Assembly: GCF_017742835.1 (NCBI RefSeq)
Contig: NZ_CP072392.1
Location: 5,146,180 to 5,210,179, forward strand
Reading direction: 5' to 3'
From: Aquabacter sp. L1I39
Lineage (GTDB): Bacteria; Pseudomonadota; Alphaproteobacteria; Rhizobiales; Xanthobacteraceae
Length of the DNA: 64,000 bases
The notes under the pieces are model-generated. The model made no database searches and was not told where the DNA came from. It was given only the letters and a program-made list of their open reading frames with translations. A program made the position numbers and the translations under genes. This document shows positions 50,817 through 63,019 of this stretch, one piece after another (positions within the stretch are counted from its first letter, which is position 1; each line of letters begins with the position of its first letter).

Positions 50817-52742
50817 TCACACTCCGGCGAACATGAACCAGGTGATGAGCGCGGCAAGGCCGATCAGCATCACGAAGGCATAGTGATAGAGGTAGCCGCT
50901 CTGCAGGCGCACCACGCGGCCGGTGACATCGAGCACACGGGCCGAGACCCCGTTCGGCCCCCAGCCGTCAATGATCCGCCCATCACCCTGCTTCCAGAGC
51001 AAGCGGCCGATGAACAGCGCCGGCTTCACAAAGATGGCGTTGTAGAGCTCGTCGAAATACCACTTGTTGAGCAGGAACTTGTAGAGCGCGTCCTGACTCT
51101 TGGCGAGGGCGACGGGCACCTTCGGGTTCACGATGTAGAACCAATAGGCCACAACAAAGCCTAGCACCATCATCACAGTTGGCAGGTACTTGGCCCAACC
51201 TGGAATATCGTGCATGGCGTGAAGGATGTGGTTTTCCGTCCCCATGAAGATGGAGTGACGGAAGAATTCGTGCACGTCCTCGCCCACGAACTCGTTGTAG
51301 AGGGCAAAGCCCGAAACCACCGAACCCACCGCGAGGATGCCGAGCGGAATTGTCATCACCGCCGGTGATTCATGGGCGTGCTCGTAATGGTGATGGTCAT
51401 GGGGATGACCATGGAAGGTCATGAACACCAGACGCCAGGAGTAGAAGGAAGTCAGCGCGGCCGCCGCAACCGTCATCACCCACCCATAGAGGGCGAAGTG
51501 ATTGTGGGAGGCCCAGGCGGATTCGATGATCGCATCCTTGGAATAGTAGCCAGCCAGGAAGGGGAAGCCGGTGATCGCCAGGGTGCCGATGAGCATCATG
51601 GCATAGGTGAAGGGGATCTTCTTGTAGAGACCGCCCATGTGCCGCATGTCCTGCTCATGGTGCATCGCATTGATGACCGAGCCGGCGCACAGGAAGAGCA
51701 GGGCCTTGAAGCAGGCGTGCGTCAGGAGATGGAAGACGCCGACGGAATAGGCACCCGCGCCCATGGCCACGAACATATAGCCGAGCTGTGAGCAGGTGGA
51801 ATAGGCGATCACCTTCTTGATGTCGTTCTGCACCAAGGCGACGGTCGCCGCGAACATGGCGGTGGTTGCACCGATCAGCATCACCACGTCGAGGGCGGTG
51901 GGCGACAGCTCGAAGATGGGCGACATGCGCGCCACCATGAACACGCCAGCGGTCACCATGGTGGCCGCATGGATGAGCGCGGACACCGGGGTCGGGCCTT
52001 CCATCGCGTCCGGCAGCCAGGTGTGCAGCATGAACTGCGCCGACTTGCCCATGGCGCCCACGAACAGAAGCAGCGCGATCACCGTCGGCGCATCCCAGTG
52101 ATGGCCGAGGAAGTTGATGGTCTTGCCCGCCAGCGACGGAGCCGCCGCGAAGACGCCCTCAAACGCCACCGAGCCGGTCATCACGAAGATGGCGAAGATG
52201 CCGAGGATGAAGCCGAAGTCACCCACCCGGTTGACCACGAAAGCCTTCATGGCCGCCGCGTTGGCGGACGGCTTCTCGTACCAGAAGCCGATCAGCAGAT
52301 AGGACGCCAAGCCGACGCCTTCCCAGCCGAAGAACAACTGGAGCAGGTTGTCCGCCGTCACCAGCATGAGCATGGCGAAGGTGAAGAGTGAGAGATAGGC
52401 GAAGAAGCGCGGGCGGCTCGGATCCTCGTGCATGTAGCCGATGGAGTAGAGATGCACGAGCGAAGACACCGTGGTCACCACGATGAGCATCATGGCCGTG
52501 AGCGTGTCGACACGCAGCGCCCAGTCGATCTTGAGGTCGCCCACATAGATCCACTGCAGCACCTGCACGCGGGCGTCGTGCCCGCCGAAGCCCACATTGA
52601 AGAAGACCACCCAGGCCAGCACGCAGGAAATGAAGAGGAACGAGGTGGTCACAACCTCGGACGCCCGCGCCCCGATCACCCGGCCGAACAGGCCAGCGAT
52701 CAGAAAGCCGATGAGGGGGAGAAAGACGATCGCCTGATACAT
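50817..52742 (-). CDS. nuoL: NADH-quinone oxidoreductase subunit L
   Basis: A 641-residue distal antiporter-like subunit with 14 core helices plus the long lateral helix region at the C-terminus. [39 protein letters not shown] is the central signature, and [19 protein letters not shown] follows. A His-rich loop ([15 protein letters not shown]) lies near residue 440 in a cytoplasmic or periplasmic loop. It is four bases after nuoK. Confidence 0.97.
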   Translation of the reverse strand: MYQAIVFLPLIGFLIAGLFGRVIGARASEVVTTSFLFISCVLAWVVFFNVGFGGHDARVQVLQWIYVGDLKIDWALRVDTLTAMMLIVVTTVSSLVHLYSIGYMHEDPSRPRFFAYLSLFTFAMLMLVTADNLLQLFFGWEGVGLASYLLIGFWYEKPSANAAAMKAFVVNRVGDFGFILGIFAIFVMTGSVAFEGVFAAAPSLAGKTINFLGHHWDAPTVIALLLFVGAMGKSAQFMLHTWLPDAMEGPTPVSALIHAATMVTAGVFMVARMSPIFELSPTALDVVMLIGATTAMFAATVALVQNDIKKVIAYSTCSQLGYMFVAMGAGAYSVGVFHLLTHACFKALLFLCAGSVINAMHHEQDMRHMGGLYKKIPFTYAMMLIGTLAITGFPFLAGYYSKDAIIESAWASHNHFALYGWVMTVAAAALTSFYSWRLVFMTFHGHPHDHHHYEHAHESPAVMTIPLGILAVGSVVSGFALYNEFVGEDVHEFFRHSIFMGTENHILHAMHDIPGWAKYLPTVMMVLGFVVAYWFYIVNPKVPVALAKSQDALYKFLLNKWYFDELYNAIFVKPALFIGRLLWKQGDGRIIDGWGPNGVSARVLDVTGRVVRLQSGYLYHYAFVMLIGLAALITWFMFAGV

Positions 52743-52746
52743 GGCC

Positions 52747-53055
52747 TCAGCCCTTCATGGCGTTGATGTCTTCGACGGCGATCGAACCGCGGTTGCGGTA
52801 GAACACCACGAGGATGGCGAGGCCGATGGCCGCCTCGGCGGCCGCGACGGTCAGGATCAGGAGCGCAAACACCTGCCCGACCAGATTGCCCTGGAACACC
52901 GAGAAGGCCACGAGGTTGATGTTCACAGCGAGCAGGATCAGCTCGATGGACATCAAAATGACGATCACGTTCTTCCGGTTGAGGAAGATGCCCAGCGTGC
53001 CGAAGGTGAACAGGATCGCGGCAACGATCAGGTAGTGGGAAAGTCCAACAGCCAT
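52747..53055 (-). CDS. nuoK: NADH-quinone oxidoreductase subunit K
   Basis: A 102-residue three-helix subunit. Conserved glutamates within the membrane are visible in [11 protein letters not shown] and [14 protein letters not shown]; they form part of the E-channel. GGAGG lies five bases before the ATG. It starts ten bases after the nuoJ stop. Confidence 0.97.
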   Translation of the reverse strand: MAVGLSHYLIVAAILFTFGTLGIFLNRKNVIVILMSIELILLAVNINLVAFSVFQGNLVGQVFALLILTVAAAEAAIGLAILVVFYRNRGSIAVEDINAMKG

Positions 53056-53065
53056 CTTTCCCTCC

Positions 53066-53674
53066 TCAGATGCCCTGACCGGGCTTGACCTTGACCACCT
53101 CCATGGCGGCCTCCGGCGTACGCGCGACCTGGTCCGCGATGTTCTGACGCTTCACATTGGCCTTGTGGCGCAGTGTCAGCACGATGGCGCCGATCATCGC
53201 CACCAGCAGCACCATCCCGGCCGCTTCGAAGAAGTAGACATAGTCGGTGTAAAGCACCTGACCGAGGGCCCGTACATTGCTCACCGCCTGGCCGCCGGAT
53301 GGCATGGGTGTCGAGGGCAGCGAGGTGCCGAACACCCAGGAACTTGCCACCAGCACCAGTTCCGCAAGGAAGATGGCGCCGACCACCATGCCGATGGGCA
53401 GGTATTGCAGGAAGCCCTGCCGCAGCTCCACGAAATCGACGTCCAGCATCATGACGACGAAGAGGAAGAGCACCGCCACCGCCCCCACATAGACCACCAC
53501 CAGGATGAGCGCGAGAAACTCTGCGCCAATCAGGATGAAGAGGCCCGCCGCGTTGACGAAGCACAGGATCAGGAACAGCACGGACTGCACCGGATTGCGC
53601 GAGGCGATGACCATGAAGGCGGACGCCACGAGCACGAACGCGAAGAGATAGAAAAATAATGCCGCGACACTCAT
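53066..53674 (-). CDS. nuoJ: NADH-quinone oxidoreductase subunit J
   Basis: A 202-residue five-helix subunit. The conserved helix-3 stretch [27 protein letters not shown], which contains the flexible pi-bulge Tyr, is present. The start at 53674 follows a 182-base spacer after nuoI, the longest gap inside the nuo cluster. Confidence 0.96.
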   Translation of the reverse strand: MSVAALFFYLFAFVLVASAFMVIASRNPVQSVLFLILCFVNAAGLFILIGAEFLALILVVVYVGAVAVLFLFVVMMLDVDFVELRQGFLQYLPIGMVVGAIFLAELVLVASSWVFGTSLPSTPMPSGGQAVSNVRALGQVLYTDYVYFFEAAGMVLLVAMIGAIVLTLRHKANVKRQNIADQVARTPEAAMEVVKVKPGQGI

Positions 53675-53831
53675 GCGCCGAGCTCCCCCTTGCGTGGCGC
53701 GCTCGCGCCGGATCCCTTCGCGCCGATGGCCGGGCGCCGCAGGCGGCAGCCGGTCCGTCGATAGCCCGTAGCCATGACCAACGTCCACTATCTAAGGCAT
53801 CCGCAGGACGCGGGCGCCGTGATCCCTGAAT

Positions 53832-53849
53832 GCCCGCTCCAAAGCGGGC
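53832..53849 (-). repeat. Hairpin at the start of the nuoI-nuoJ spacer
   Basis: GCCCGCT and AGCGGGC form a seven-pair stem with a four-base loop eight bases after the nuoI stop. No T-run follows on the minus strand. The rest of the 182-base spacer shows only a 34-codon frame ending in an ATGA overlap with nuoJ, which I do not trust as a gene. Confidence 0.4.
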
Positions 53850-53856
53850 GCCCCGT

Positions 53857-54345
53857 TCAGCGGTAAGGCGCGTCGAGCGCGATGGACTGCGCGATCTCGC
53901 GCTCCCACCGGTCGCCGTTCGCCAGCAGCTTTTCCTTGTCGTAATAGAGTTCTTCGCGGGTTTCCGTGGCGAACTCGAAATTCGGACCCTCGACGATGGC
54001 GTCCACCGGGCAGGCTTCCTGGCAGAAGCCGCAATAGATGCACTTCACCATGTCGATGTCGTAACGGGTGGTGCGGCGGGTGCCGTCATTGCGGCGCGGG
54101 CCAGCCTCGATGGTGATGGCCTGCGCCGGGCAGATGGCCTCGCACAGCTTGCATGCGATGCAGCGCTCTTCGCCATTGGGATAGCGCCGCAGCGCGTGCT
54201 CGCCGCGGAAGCGCGGCGAGATGGGGTTCTTCTCGAACGGATAGTTGATCGTCGCCTTGGGCTTGAAGAAATAGCGCATGGCGAGGACGAAGCCGGAGAG
54301 AAACTCCGTCAGAAGGAGGGCGCGGGCCGCCTGGTCGAGCTTCAT
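53857..54345 (-). CDS. nuoI: NADH-quinone oxidoreductase subunit I
   Basis: A 162-residue peripheral-arm subunit carrying iron-sulfur clusters N6a and N6b. The two ferredoxin motifs [12 protein letters not shown] and [12 protein letters not shown] are complete. The alphaproteobacterial N-terminus [15 protein letters not shown] is present. It lies 41 bases after nuoH. Confidence 0.98.
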   Translation of the reverse strand: MKLDQAARALLLTEFLSGFVLAMRYFFKPKATINYPFEKNPISPRFRGEHALRRYPNGEERCIACKLCEAICPAQAITIEAGPRRNDGTRRTTRYDIDMVKCIYCGFCQEACPVDAIVEGPNFEFATETREELYYDKEKLLANGDRWEREIAQSIALDAPYR

Positions 54346-54386
54346 GGCTCAGCTCCGATAAGATGCGGTCGGGAGGACGTGCGAGG

Positions 54387-55406
54387 TCATTGCGGCGCGT
54401 TCCCCGTGAAGTGAAGCACGCCAGCGACCACCACCACGGCTACCAGCGAGATGGGCAGGAACACCTTCCAGCCCAGACGCATCAACTGGTCATAGCGATA
54501 GCGGGGCACCATGGCCTTGGCCATGGCGAACAGAAAGAACATGAAGCAGAGCTTCAGCACGAACCACACCAAACCCGGCACCCAGGTGAAGGGCGCGAAG
54601 GGCAGCGGGGGCAGCCAGCCACCCAGAAACAGGATCGTGCCCATGGCGCACATGGTCATGATGGCCACGTACTCGCCGAGCATGAAGAGCAGATAGGGGG
54701 TCGAGCCGTACTCGGTCATGAATCCGGCGACGAGTTCGGATTCCGCTTCCACCAGATCGAAGGGCGGACGGTTCGTCTCGGCCAGTGCCGAGACGAAGAA
54801 GATCACGAACATCGGCAGCAGCGGCAGAAAGTACCAGTGCAGGAAGCCGTAGGGCCCAGACTGCGCCATCACGATCTGCGACAGATTTTGAGAGCCCGCA
54901 CACATCAGGACGGTGATGATCACGAAGCCGATGGACACCTCATAGGACACCATCTGCGCGGCAGAGCGCAGGGACGCCAGGAACGGATACTTCGAGTTCG
55001 AAGCCCACCCGCCCATGATGATGCCGTACACACCCAGCGACGAGATGGCGAAGATATAGAGGATGCCCACATTCAGGTCGGCAATCACCCAGCCATCCGC
55101 GAGCGGTACCACCACCCAGGCGGCCAGAGAGAGCACACAGGTCACCAGCGGCGCCAGCAGGAACAACGCCTTATTGGCGCCCGACGGGATCACCGGCTCC
55201 TTCAGCACGAACTTCAAGAGGTCGGCGAAGGATTGCAGCAGGCCGAAGGGACCCACCACGTTCGGGCCACGGCGCAGTTGAACCGCCGCCCAGATCTTGC
55301 GATCGGCCAGCAGGATGAAGGCGATGAAGATCAGCAGCGCCACCAGCAGGGCAAGGCTCTGCCCCACGATGATCGCGACCTTCAGAAGGGTGTCCAGCCA
55401 GGTCAT
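54387..55406 (-). CDS. nuoH: NADH-quinone oxidoreductase subunit H
   Basis: A 339-residue membrane subunit with eight to nine helices that contacts the quinone cavity. Signatures: [23 protein letters not shown] near the N-terminus and [20 protein letters not shown] in the middle, which carries E-channel carboxylates. A possible 33-codon gene lies between it and nuoG. Confidence 0.98.
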   Translation of the reverse strand: MTWLDTLLKVAIIVGQSLALLVALLIFIAFILLADRKIWAAVQLRRGPNVVGPFGLLQSFADLLKFVLKEPVIPSGANKALFLLAPLVTCVLSLAAWVVVPLADGWVIADLNVGILYIFAISSLGVYGIIMGGWASNSKYPFLASLRSAAQMVSYEVSIGFVIITVLMCAGSQNLSQIVMAQSGPYGFLHWYFLPLLPMFVIFFVSALAETNRPPFDLVEAESELVAGFMTEYGSTPYLLFMLGEYVAIMTMCAMGTILFLGGWLPPLPFAPFTWVPGLVWFVLKLCFMFFLFAMAKAMVPRYRYDQLMRLGWKVFLPISLVAVVVVAGVLHFTGNAPQ

Positions 55407-55422
55407 TGGTTCTTCCTGCCCC

Positions 55423-55524
55423 TCACGCCTCGCACGACTCGGCCGCCTGGCCGGTCGCAGTCATCACATGTGCGGCGCGCGTGATGCCGCGCACCAGATC
55501 CTCAAAGCCGATGCCCCTGCGCAT
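55423..55524 (-). CDS. Possible 33-residue protein between nuoG and nuoH
   Basis: A short frame [20 protein letters not shown] and 13 further residues, starting six bases after the nuoG stop with GGAG eight bases upstream, and ending 16 bases before nuoH. A small gene at this place is plausible in related genomes but I do not recognise a family. The peptide would be basic and amphipathic. It could also be an untranslated spacer. Confidence 0.35.
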   Translation of the reverse strand: MRRGIGFEDLVRGITRAAHVMTATGQAAESCEA

Positions 55525-55529
55525 CGGCT

Positions 55530-57608
55530 TCACTCCGCCGCAACTGCGGTACCACCGATCCGCAGCGCCGAGCATTCGGCCATGATGGCGGATGCGCGGG
55601 CGATGGGGTTGGTGAGGTAGAAGTCGCGCACCGCAAGTCCGAACGGCGCCTTGTCGAGCGTCCCCTGTGCCCCGGCCAGGGCGGAAAGCGCCGCCGGATC
55701 GGCAGCTTCCACCACGTCGAGACGGGCCAGGTGCGGAAAAGCCGCAATCGCTGCGGCGCGCAGCGCAAACAGGGTGTCGAACGGCAGCGTCTTGTCGAGC
55801 GCTTCGGAAAGCGCACGCAGGATGGCCCAATCCTCCCGGGCATCGCCAGGCGGGAAGGCGGCGCGGTTGGCGAACTGCACTCGGCCCTCGGTGTTCACAT
55901 AGAGGCCCGGCTTCTCGGAATAGGCCGCGCCGGGAAGGATCACATCCGCCCGATGGGCACCGCGATCACCATGGGTGCCCACATAGACCACGAAGGCCCC
56001 CGGAGCGACCTCGATCTCGTCGGCTCCCAGGAGGAACAGGACATCCGCCCCGCCAGCCGCAGCCAAGGCGGCGGCATCCTTGCCCCCTGCCCCCGGAACG
56101 CAACCCACATCCAGCGCGCCAACCCGCGCGGCGGCCGTGTGGAGCACCGCGAAGCCGTTCCAGCCTTCCTTCACCGCTCCGACACTCGCCGCGACCTTGG
56201 CCGCCAGTGCGAGAACCGCGGCACCGTCCGCCCGGGCCAGGGCGCCCTGCCCCACAATGACCATGGGACGCTCGGCGCCACGCAGAATTTCGGCGAAGCC
56301 CGAATTGCCAGCGATTTCAGCGAGGCTGTCCGGGCCGGCGCCCAGATACTCATAGGGATAGGTCAGGTCGACCTGGGTCCCCACCAGACCCACCTTCAGG
56401 CCCCCGGCCCGCCAGCGCTTGCGGATGCGGGCATTGATCACGGACGCCTCATGGCGCGGATCGGTCCCCACCAAGAGGATCGCGTCCGCGTCCTCGATGC
56501 CGGCGATGGACGGATTGAACACGTAGGTGGCGCGGCCGAGAGACGGATCCAGCGCGGCGCCGTCCTGGCGGCAGTCGATGCTGGCGGACCCCAGCTTCTC
56601 CACCAGCATCTTCAGCGCAAACGCTTCTTCCACGGTGGCAAGGTCGCCCACGATGGCGCCGATGCGGTCGCCCTTGACGCCCTTCACCTTGGCGGCGATG
56701 GCGTCAAACGCTTGGCTCCAGCTGGCCGGCACGAGGCGGCCGCCCTGACGCACGTAAGGCCGATCGAGGCGCTGGGTCTTCAGGCCGTCCCACACGTAGC
56801 GGGTCTTGTCCGAGATCCACTCCTCGTTCACCACCTCATGGGTGCGCGGGAGGATGCGCATGACCTCGCGGCCGCGCGTGTCGATGCGGATGTTGGAGCC
56901 AGCCGCGTCCATCACGTCGATGGACTCGGTCTTCACCATTTCCCAGGGCCGGGCATGGAACGCCTGAGGCTTGTGGGTGAGCGCACCCACCGGGCAGAGG
57001 TCAGCCACATTGCCCTGCATCTCCGAGCGCATGGCGTGCTCGAGATAGGTGGTGATCTCCATGTCCTCGCCGCGCCCGATGGCACCGAGATCCGCGACGC
57101 CAGCCACTTCCGTGGTGAAGCGCACGCAGCGGGTGCAATGAATGCACCGGTTCATGGAGGTCCGCACCAGCGGGCCGATATACTTGTCCTCCACGGCGCG
57201 CTTGTTCTCCGCAAAGCGGGAACTGTCCACGCCATAGGCCATGGCCTGATCCTGCAGGTCGCACTCGCCGCCCTGGTCGCAGATGGGGCAATCCAGCGGG
57301 TGGTTGATGAGCAGGAACTCCATCACCCCTTCGCGCGCCTTCTTCACCATGGGGCTCTTGGTCAGCACCACGGGCGGCTCGCCGTTGGGTCCGGGACGCA
57401 AATCCTTCACGGCCATGGCGCAGGAGGCGGTGGGCTTGGGCGGGCCGCCCTTCACCTCGACCAGGCACATGCGGCAATTGCCGGCAATGGACAGCCGTTC
57501 ATGGAAGCAGAAGCGCGGAATCTCGACCCCGGCCACCTCGCACGCCTGAAGCAGCGTGAACTCGGCCGGGACGTCAACCTCTGTGCCGTCGACGACGATC
57601 TTCGCCAT
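55530..57608 (-). CDS. nuoG: NADH-quinone oxidoreductase subunit G
   Basis: A 692-residue subunit. The first 210 residues carry the ferredoxin-type 2Fe-2S and 4Fe-4S clusters: [41 protein letters not shown] and [10 protein letters not shown]. The remainder is a molybdopterin-oxidoreductase-like domain without cofactor function. Length is normal for alphaproteobacteria. A VOC gene separates it from nuoF by 384 bases. Confidence 0.97.
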   Translation of the reverse strand: MAKIVVDGTEVDVPAEFTLLQACEVAGVEIPRFCFHERLSIAGNCRMCLVEVKGGPPKPTASCAMAVKDLRPGPNGEPPVVLTKSPMVKKAREGVMEFLLINHPLDCPICDQGGECDLQDQAMAYGVDSSRFAENKRAVEDKYIGPLVRTSMNRCIHCTRCVRFTTEVAGVADLGAIGRGEDMEITTYLEHAMRSEMQGNVADLCPVGALTHKPQAFHARPWEMVKTESIDVMDAAGSNIRIDTRGREVMRILPRTHEVVNEEWISDKTRYVWDGLKTQRLDRPYVRQGGRLVPASWSQAFDAIAAKVKGVKGDRIGAIVGDLATVEEAFALKMLVEKLGSASIDCRQDGAALDPSLGRATYVFNPSIAGIEDADAILLVGTDPRHEASVINARIRKRWRAGGLKVGLVGTQVDLTYPYEYLGAGPDSLAEIAGNSGFAEILRGAERPMVIVGQGALARADGAAVLALAAKVAASVGAVKEGWNGFAVLHTAAARVGALDVGCVPGAGGKDAAALAAAGGADVLFLLGADEIEVAPGAFVVYVGTHGDRGAHRADVILPGAAYSEKPGLYVNTEGRVQFANRAAFPPGDAREDWAILRALSEALDKTLPFDTLFALRAAAIAAFPHLARLDVVEAADPAALSALAGAQGTLDKAPFGLAVRDFYLTNPIARASAIMAECSALRIGGTAVAAE

Positions 57609-57623
57609 CTAACTTCCCTCGTC

Positions 57624-57992
57624 TCAGACCGGGCCCGATCCGGCAACCGGCGCGCCGCAGCGCAACAGGTTTCCATCCGGGTCCCAGACATAGAATTCGC
57701 GCATGCCCCATGCGCGGTCTGCCACTTCCGAGATGCGCCCGCCTTCGCGCGCTCCCTCAAAACTGGCGTGCAAGCGGTCCACGTCGTCCACCCGGAGATA
57801 GGCCGACGTATTTTCAGCGATGCTGCGATCCTGGCAGGGCCAGAAGTGCAGCTCGACACCATCCTTCTCGACGATGCCGTAATCCGGCCCCGTCCTGCGC
57901 ACCTCGAACCCGAGGCGCTCCCTGTACCAGTCGACCGCGGCAGGTATGTCCGCCGAGGCCAACACCGGGCAGCCGCGCAGAAGGCGCGACAT
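57624..57992 (-). CDS. VOC-family (glyoxalase/bleomycin-resistance-like) protein within the nuo operon
   Basis: A 122-residue single-module-pair VOC protein: GCPVLASADIPAAVDWYRERLGF at the N-terminus, DYGIVEKDGVELHFW, YLRVDDVDRLHASF and a C-terminal FYVWDPDGNLLRCG. The pattern fits bleomycin-resistance/glyoxalase-like proteins, which bind small molecules; a typical metal triad is not clear. Its ATG is two bases after the nuoF stop and its end is 15 bases before nuoG, so it must be co-transcribed with complex I. Confidence 0.85.
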   Translation of the reverse strand: MSRLLRGCPVLASADIPAAVDWYRERLGFEVRRTGPDYGIVEKDGVELHFWPCQDRSIAENTSAYLRVDDVDRLHASFEGAREGGRISEVADRAWGMREFYVWDPDGNLLRCGAPVAGSGPV

Positions 57993-57994
57993 AT

Positions 57995-59296
<1,302 letters not shown>

Positions 59297-59299
59297 CTC

Positions 59300-60175
59300 T
59301 CACACCTCCGGATCGCGCACGCCGGTGCCGGTCTTGAGCGGCTCGCGCTCGGACCCGGTCACCTCGGGGCTGGATGCCTTGGCGGCATCGGCCACGTCTT
59401 CCCGCTTCTCGCGGGCATCCTTGCCGTCCTCAGCCTTTTCCTGGCTGGCAGAGGCGGCGCCCAGGGGATCCACCGGCGTCTCGACCGCCGTGCTCGGCCG
59501 CCCGGCCTGCTGAAGATCGCCGGTCTCGCCGCTGTGGCCGCCCTGGGGCGCGGACGCCGAGGACCCCCGCGTATAAAGGCTCGGATCGGTGAGGGAGGTC
59601 AGTCCGAGGACCGGGGACGACGCCGTCCGGCCGATCTGGGAGCCGGTCTTCACCGGTCGACCGGCCCGCAAGTCATCGAGCAGCGCCTCGAGGTTCTCAG
59701 GCGTAAGGTCTTCGTAATAGTCGTAATTGATCTGGGCCATGGGAGCGTTTGCGCAGGCGCCCAGGCATTCCACCTCGAGCCAGGACAGCGCACCGTCCTC
59801 ACTGACGTGACGCTCCGGCCCGATCTTGCGGCGGCAGACCTCCTTGAGCTCTTCGGAGCCGCGCATCATGCAGTGCGTGGTACCGCACAATTGCACGAAG
59901 TGCCGACCAACCGGCTCAAGGTTGAACATGGTGTAGAAGGTGGCGATCTCCAGCACGCGGATGTGCGCCATGCCGAGGCGATCAGCCACCGCGCGGATTG
60001 CGGGCTCAGGCAGCCAGCCGCCGGCCTGCTCCTGCGCCTTCCACAGCAGCGGAACGACCGCGCTGGCCTGCCGGCCCTCGGGATACTTGGAAATCTGGCG
60101 CACGATCCAGGCCTCGTTCTCCGCCGTGAAGGCGAAGCTTTCGGGCTGTTCGGCGGCGAGGCGGCGAACGGACAT
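59300..60175 (-). CDS. nuoE: NADH-quinone oxidoreductase subunit E with long C-terminal extension
   Basis: A 291-residue subunit with the thioredoxin-like 2Fe-2S domain. Cluster N1a ligands are Cys 97 and Cys 102 (CGTTHC) and Cys 137 and Cys 141 (CLGAC). The core ends near residue 175; about 115 further residues rich in Ser, Ala, Gly and charged residues follow, longer than in E. coli NuoE (about 166 residues in total). The ATG at 60175 overlaps the stop of the preceding exported-protein gene by one base. Confidence 0.95.
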   Translation of the reverse strand: MSVRRLAAEQPESFAFTAENEAWIVRQISKYPEGRQASAVVPLLWKAQEQAGGWLPEPAIRAVADRLGMAHIRVLEIATFYTMFNLEPVGRHFVQLCGTTHCMMRGSEELKEVCRRKIGPERHVSEDGALSWLEVECLGACANAPMAQINYDYYEDLTPENLEALLDDLRAGRPVKTGSQIGRTASSPVLGLTSLTDPSLYTRGSSASAPQGGHSGETGDLQQAGRPSTAVETPVDPLGAASASQEKAEDGKDAREKREDVADAAKASSPEVTGSEREPLKTGTGVRDPEV

Positions 60176-60534
60176 CAGCGGGTTCCCGAGCCGGCAATGC
60201 GACAATCATTATAGGCACCACCCACCTGGGCGATGCCGCAATAGGCGTAGACGCCATCCTTGTAGAGCTTGATGGCGTAGCCGTCCGTATGGGCGAAGCT
60301 GCCCCTTGTACCCGGCACCCCGGACGCGGGGATGACGGCCGCATCCACCGGTTGCCAGCCGCCCGTCAGGAGGCTGTACATGGTGATGCGCTCCACCACG
60401 ATCGCCTTCGGCGGTTCGGCCGGGGTGCCAACGGGCACCACCACGTCAATGGTTGAGCGGCCTGCAGCATCAGCCGCATGGGCGGCGCCGCAGGCAAGCG
60501 ACACAAGAACGGCGCTGGCGAGAAGAGCTTTCAC
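60175..60534 (-). CDS. Small exported protein of unknown function between nuoD and nuoE
   Basis: A 119-residue protein with a signal peptide ([20 protein letters not shown], with cleavage likely after AHA). The mature part has [35 protein letters not shown] and a C-terminal [20 protein letters not shown] with two Cys (CGIAQ and DCRIAG) that may pair. The start is GTG overlapping the nuoD stop (GTGA); its stop overlaps nuoE (TGATG), so it is fully embedded in the operon. I do not recognise the family. Possible roles in assembly or in the periplasm are speculation. Confidence 0.75.
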   Translation of the reverse strand: MKALLASAVLVSLACGAAHAADAAGRSTIDVVVPVGTPAEPPKAIVVERITMYSLLTGGWQPVDAAVIPASGVPGTRGSFAHTDGYAIKLYKDGVYAYCGIAQVGGAYNDCRIAGSGTR

Positions 60535-61739
60535 CGATCCACCTCCCCGAACACGATGTCGAGGGAGCCCAGCACCGCCGAAACGTCGGCGAGCATGTGC
60601 CCGCGACACAGGAAGTCCATGGCCTGGAGATGGGCGAAGCCCGGAGCGCGGATCTTGCAGCGGTACGGCTTATTTGTGCCGTCAGCCACCAGATAGACGC
60701 CGAACTCACCCTTCGGTGCTTCAACGGCCGCGTACACATCCCCTTCGGGAACATGGAAGCCTTCCGTGTATAGCTTGAAGTGGTGAATGAGGGCTTCCAT
60801 CGACCGCTTCATCTCGCCGCGCTTGGGCGGAGAGATCTTGTGATCGGTCGTGGAGACGGGGCCAGGCTCCTTCAGAAGCCGCGACACGCACTGCTGCATG
60901 ATCTTGGTGGACTGCCGCATCTCTTCCATGCGGACCACATAGCGATCGTAGCAGTCACCGTGCTTGCCCACGGGGATATCGAAATCCAGCTCGGAATAGC
61001 ATTCATAGGGCTGGGCACGGCGAAGGTCCCAGGCTGCGCCTGAGCCGCGCACCATCACGCCGGAAAAGCCCCACGACAGCGCGTCCTCCAGGCTCACCAC
61101 ACCAATATCGACGGTGCGCTGCTTGAAGATGCGGTTGCCGGTGACGAGGGCATCCAGATCATCCAGCAGGCTGTAGAAGCTCTCGCAGAAGGTGCCGATG
61201 TCCTGGACCAGCTCCGTCGGCAGGTCCTGGTGCACGCCGCCGGGCCGGAAATAGGCCGCATGCATGCGGCTGCCGGAGGCGCGCTCATAGAAGACCATGA
61301 GCTTTTCGCGGGCCTCGAAGCCCCAGAGCGGGGGGGTGAGCGCGCCCACGTCCATGGCGAACGTGGTGACGTTCAAGAGGTGCGACAGCAGGCGCCCGAT
61401 TTCCGAGTAGAGCACCCGGATCAGCTGGCCCCGCTTGGGCACTTCAATGCCCAGCAGCTTTTCCACCGCCAAGCAATAAGCGTGCTCCTGGTTCATCGGC
61501 GCGCAGTAATCGAGCCGATCAAAATAGGGCACAGCCTGGAGATAGGTCTTGGCCTCAATGAGCTTTTCGGTGCCGCGATGCAGAAGGCCGATATGCGGAT
61601 CGACCCGCTCCACCACCTCGCCATCGAGCTCCAGCACGAGGCGGAGCACGCCGTGGGCCGCCGGATGCTGCGGGCCGAAATTGATCTGGAAGTTGCGGAC
61701 CGGAGCGTCGGGCCGGGGGCTATCGAGAGTGTGGGCCAT
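60531..61739 (-). CDS. nuoD: NADH-quinone oxidoreductase subunit D
   Basis: A 402-residue quinone-site subunit related to hydrogenase large subunits. [22 protein letters not shown] is the N-terminal signature with the quinone-binding His; [13 protein letters not shown] and [15 protein letters not shown] follow. Length is normal. It starts 11 bases after the nuoC stop. Confidence 0.98.
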   Translation of the reverse strand: MAHTLDSPRPDAPVRNFQINFGPQHPAAHGVLRLVLELDGEVVERVDPHIGLLHRGTEKLIEAKTYLQAVPYFDRLDYCAPMNQEHAYCLAVEKLLGIEVPKRGQLIRVLYSEIGRLLSHLLNVTTFAMDVGALTPPLWGFEAREKLMVFYERASGSRMHAAYFRPGGVHQDLPTELVQDIGTFCESFYSLLDDLDALVTGNRIFKQRTVDIGVVSLEDALSWGFSGVMVRGSGAAWDLRRAQPYECYSELDFDIPVGKHGDCYDRYVVRMEEMRQSTKIMQQCVSRLLKEPGPVSTTDHKISPPKRGEMKRSMEALIHHFKLYTEGFHVPEGDVYAAVEAPKGEFGVYLVADGTNKPYRCKIRAPGFAHLQAMDFLCRGHMLADVSAVLGSLDIVFGEVDR

Positions 61740-61750
61740 GGGTCGCTCCT

Positions 61751-62377
61751 TCAGCCGGCCTTCGGGGCGCCGGGCTGGCCCGAAGCCTTTTCGTCGCCGG
61801 GCAGCACATAGTCCGTTCCTTCCCAGGGGGAGAGGAAGTCGAACTTGCGGAACTCCTGCATCAGACGCACCGGCTCGTAAACCACGCGCTTGGCCTCGTC
61901 GTCATAGCGCACTTCCACATAGCCCGTGAGGGGGAAGTCCTTGCGCAGCGGATAGCCGTCGAAGCCGTAGTCGGTCAGCAGGCGGCGCAGTTCAGGATGG
62001 CCCGTGAACAGGATGCCATACATGTCGTAGGCCTCCCGCTCGAACCAATTGGCGCCGTGATAGACGCCGCAGATGGACGGCACCGTGCTGTCCTCGTCGG
62101 TCGCCACCTTCAGGCGGATGCGCAGGTTCTGCTTCAGGGACAAGAGGTGATAGACCACGTCGAAGCGCTGCGGGCGGGCCGGATAGTCCACCCCGCACAC
62201 GTCCACGATGCAGGCGAACAGGCAGCTCGGATCGTCGCGCAGGAAGGTCGCGACCTTGACGATCTGCTCCCGGTCCACCTCGAGCGTCAGCTCGCCATAG
62301 GCGATGTGCGAGGCGAGCACGGCTTCGCCCAGCGCACCGGAAATATGGACCGCAAGGTCCTTCAGGGTCTCGTCCAT
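61751..62377 (-). CDS. nuoC: NADH-quinone oxidoreductase subunit C
   Basis: A 208-residue subunit of the connecting fragment. The 30-kDa signature [40 protein letters not shown] is complete. The ATG at 62377 has GGGGAAG six bases upstream. It is separate from nuoD, unlike the fused NuoCD of E. coli. Confidence 0.98.
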   Translation of the reverse strand: MDETLKDLAVHISGALGEAVLASHIAYGELTLEVDREQIVKVATFLRDDPSCLFACIVDVCGVDYPARPQRFDVVYHLLSLKQNLRIRLKVATDEDSTVPSICGVYHGANWFEREAYDMYGILFTGHPELRRLLTDYGFDGYPLRKDFPLTGYVEVRYDDEAKRVVYEPVRLMQEFRKFDFLSPWEGTDYVLPGDEKASGQPGAPKAG

Positions 62378-62434
62378 CTGCGTCTTCCCCGAGCAAAGCG
62401 GAGCCAAGGCGCCGCCCGCGGTCTCAAGCGGCGA

Positions 62435-63019
62435 TCAGCGTTCGATGGTGCCGACGCGGCGGATTTTCTTCTGCAGCAGCAACACGCCATAGAGGAGCGC
62501 CTCAGCGCTCGGCGGGCAGCCCGGCACATAAATGTCCACCGGCACCACACGGTCACAGCCGCGCACAACCGAATAGGAATAGTGATAGTAGCCGCCACCA
62601 TTGGCGCAGCTGCCCATGGAGATCACGTAACGCGGCTCGGGCATCTGGTCATAGACCTTGCGCAGAGCCGGCGCCATCTTGTTGGTCAGCGTGCCGGCGA
62701 CGATCATCACGTCCGACTGACGCGGCGAGGCGCGCGGCGCAAAGCCGAAGCGCTCCACGTCATAGCGCGGCATCGAAACCTGCATCATCTCGACCGCGCA
62801 GCAGGCGAGGCCGAACGTCATCCACATGAGCGAGCCGGTGCGCGCCCAGGTGATGAGATTGTCCGCGGTGGTGATGAGGAAGCCCTTGTCCGCGAGCTCG
62901 GAATTGATCTCGCGGAAGAAGGGGTCGTCCGCACCCACGGGACGCCCGGTCGAAGGATCGATGATGCCCTTCGGCGCAGGGGCGACCAGCGGCTTGGAAT
63001 CGGCAGGGGTCAATCCCAT
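62435..63019 (-). CDS. nuoB: NADH-quinone oxidoreductase subunit B
   Basis: A 194-residue subunit holding cluster N2, which passes electrons to quinone. The tandem Cys of [13 protein letters not shown], plus the Cys in [36 protein letters not shown], supply the ligands. The ATG at 63019 overlaps the end of nuoA by ten bases. Confidence 0.98.
   Translation of the reverse strand: MGLTPADSKPLVAPAPKGIIDPSTGRPVGADDPFFREINSELADKGFLITTADNLITWARTGSLMWMTFGLACCAVEMMQVSMPRYDVERFGFAPRASPRQSDVMIVAGTLTNKMAPALRKVYDQMPEPRYVISMGSCANGGGYYHYSYSVVRGCDRVVPVDIYVPGCPPSAEALLYGVLLLQKKIRRVGTIER

Noticed and set aside
53674..53778. 34-codon frame in the nuoI-nuoJ spacer ending in an ATGA overlap with nuoJ
   Set aside because: Composition is Arg/Gly/Ala-rich as expected from random GC-rich DNA and there is no clear ribosome-binding site.
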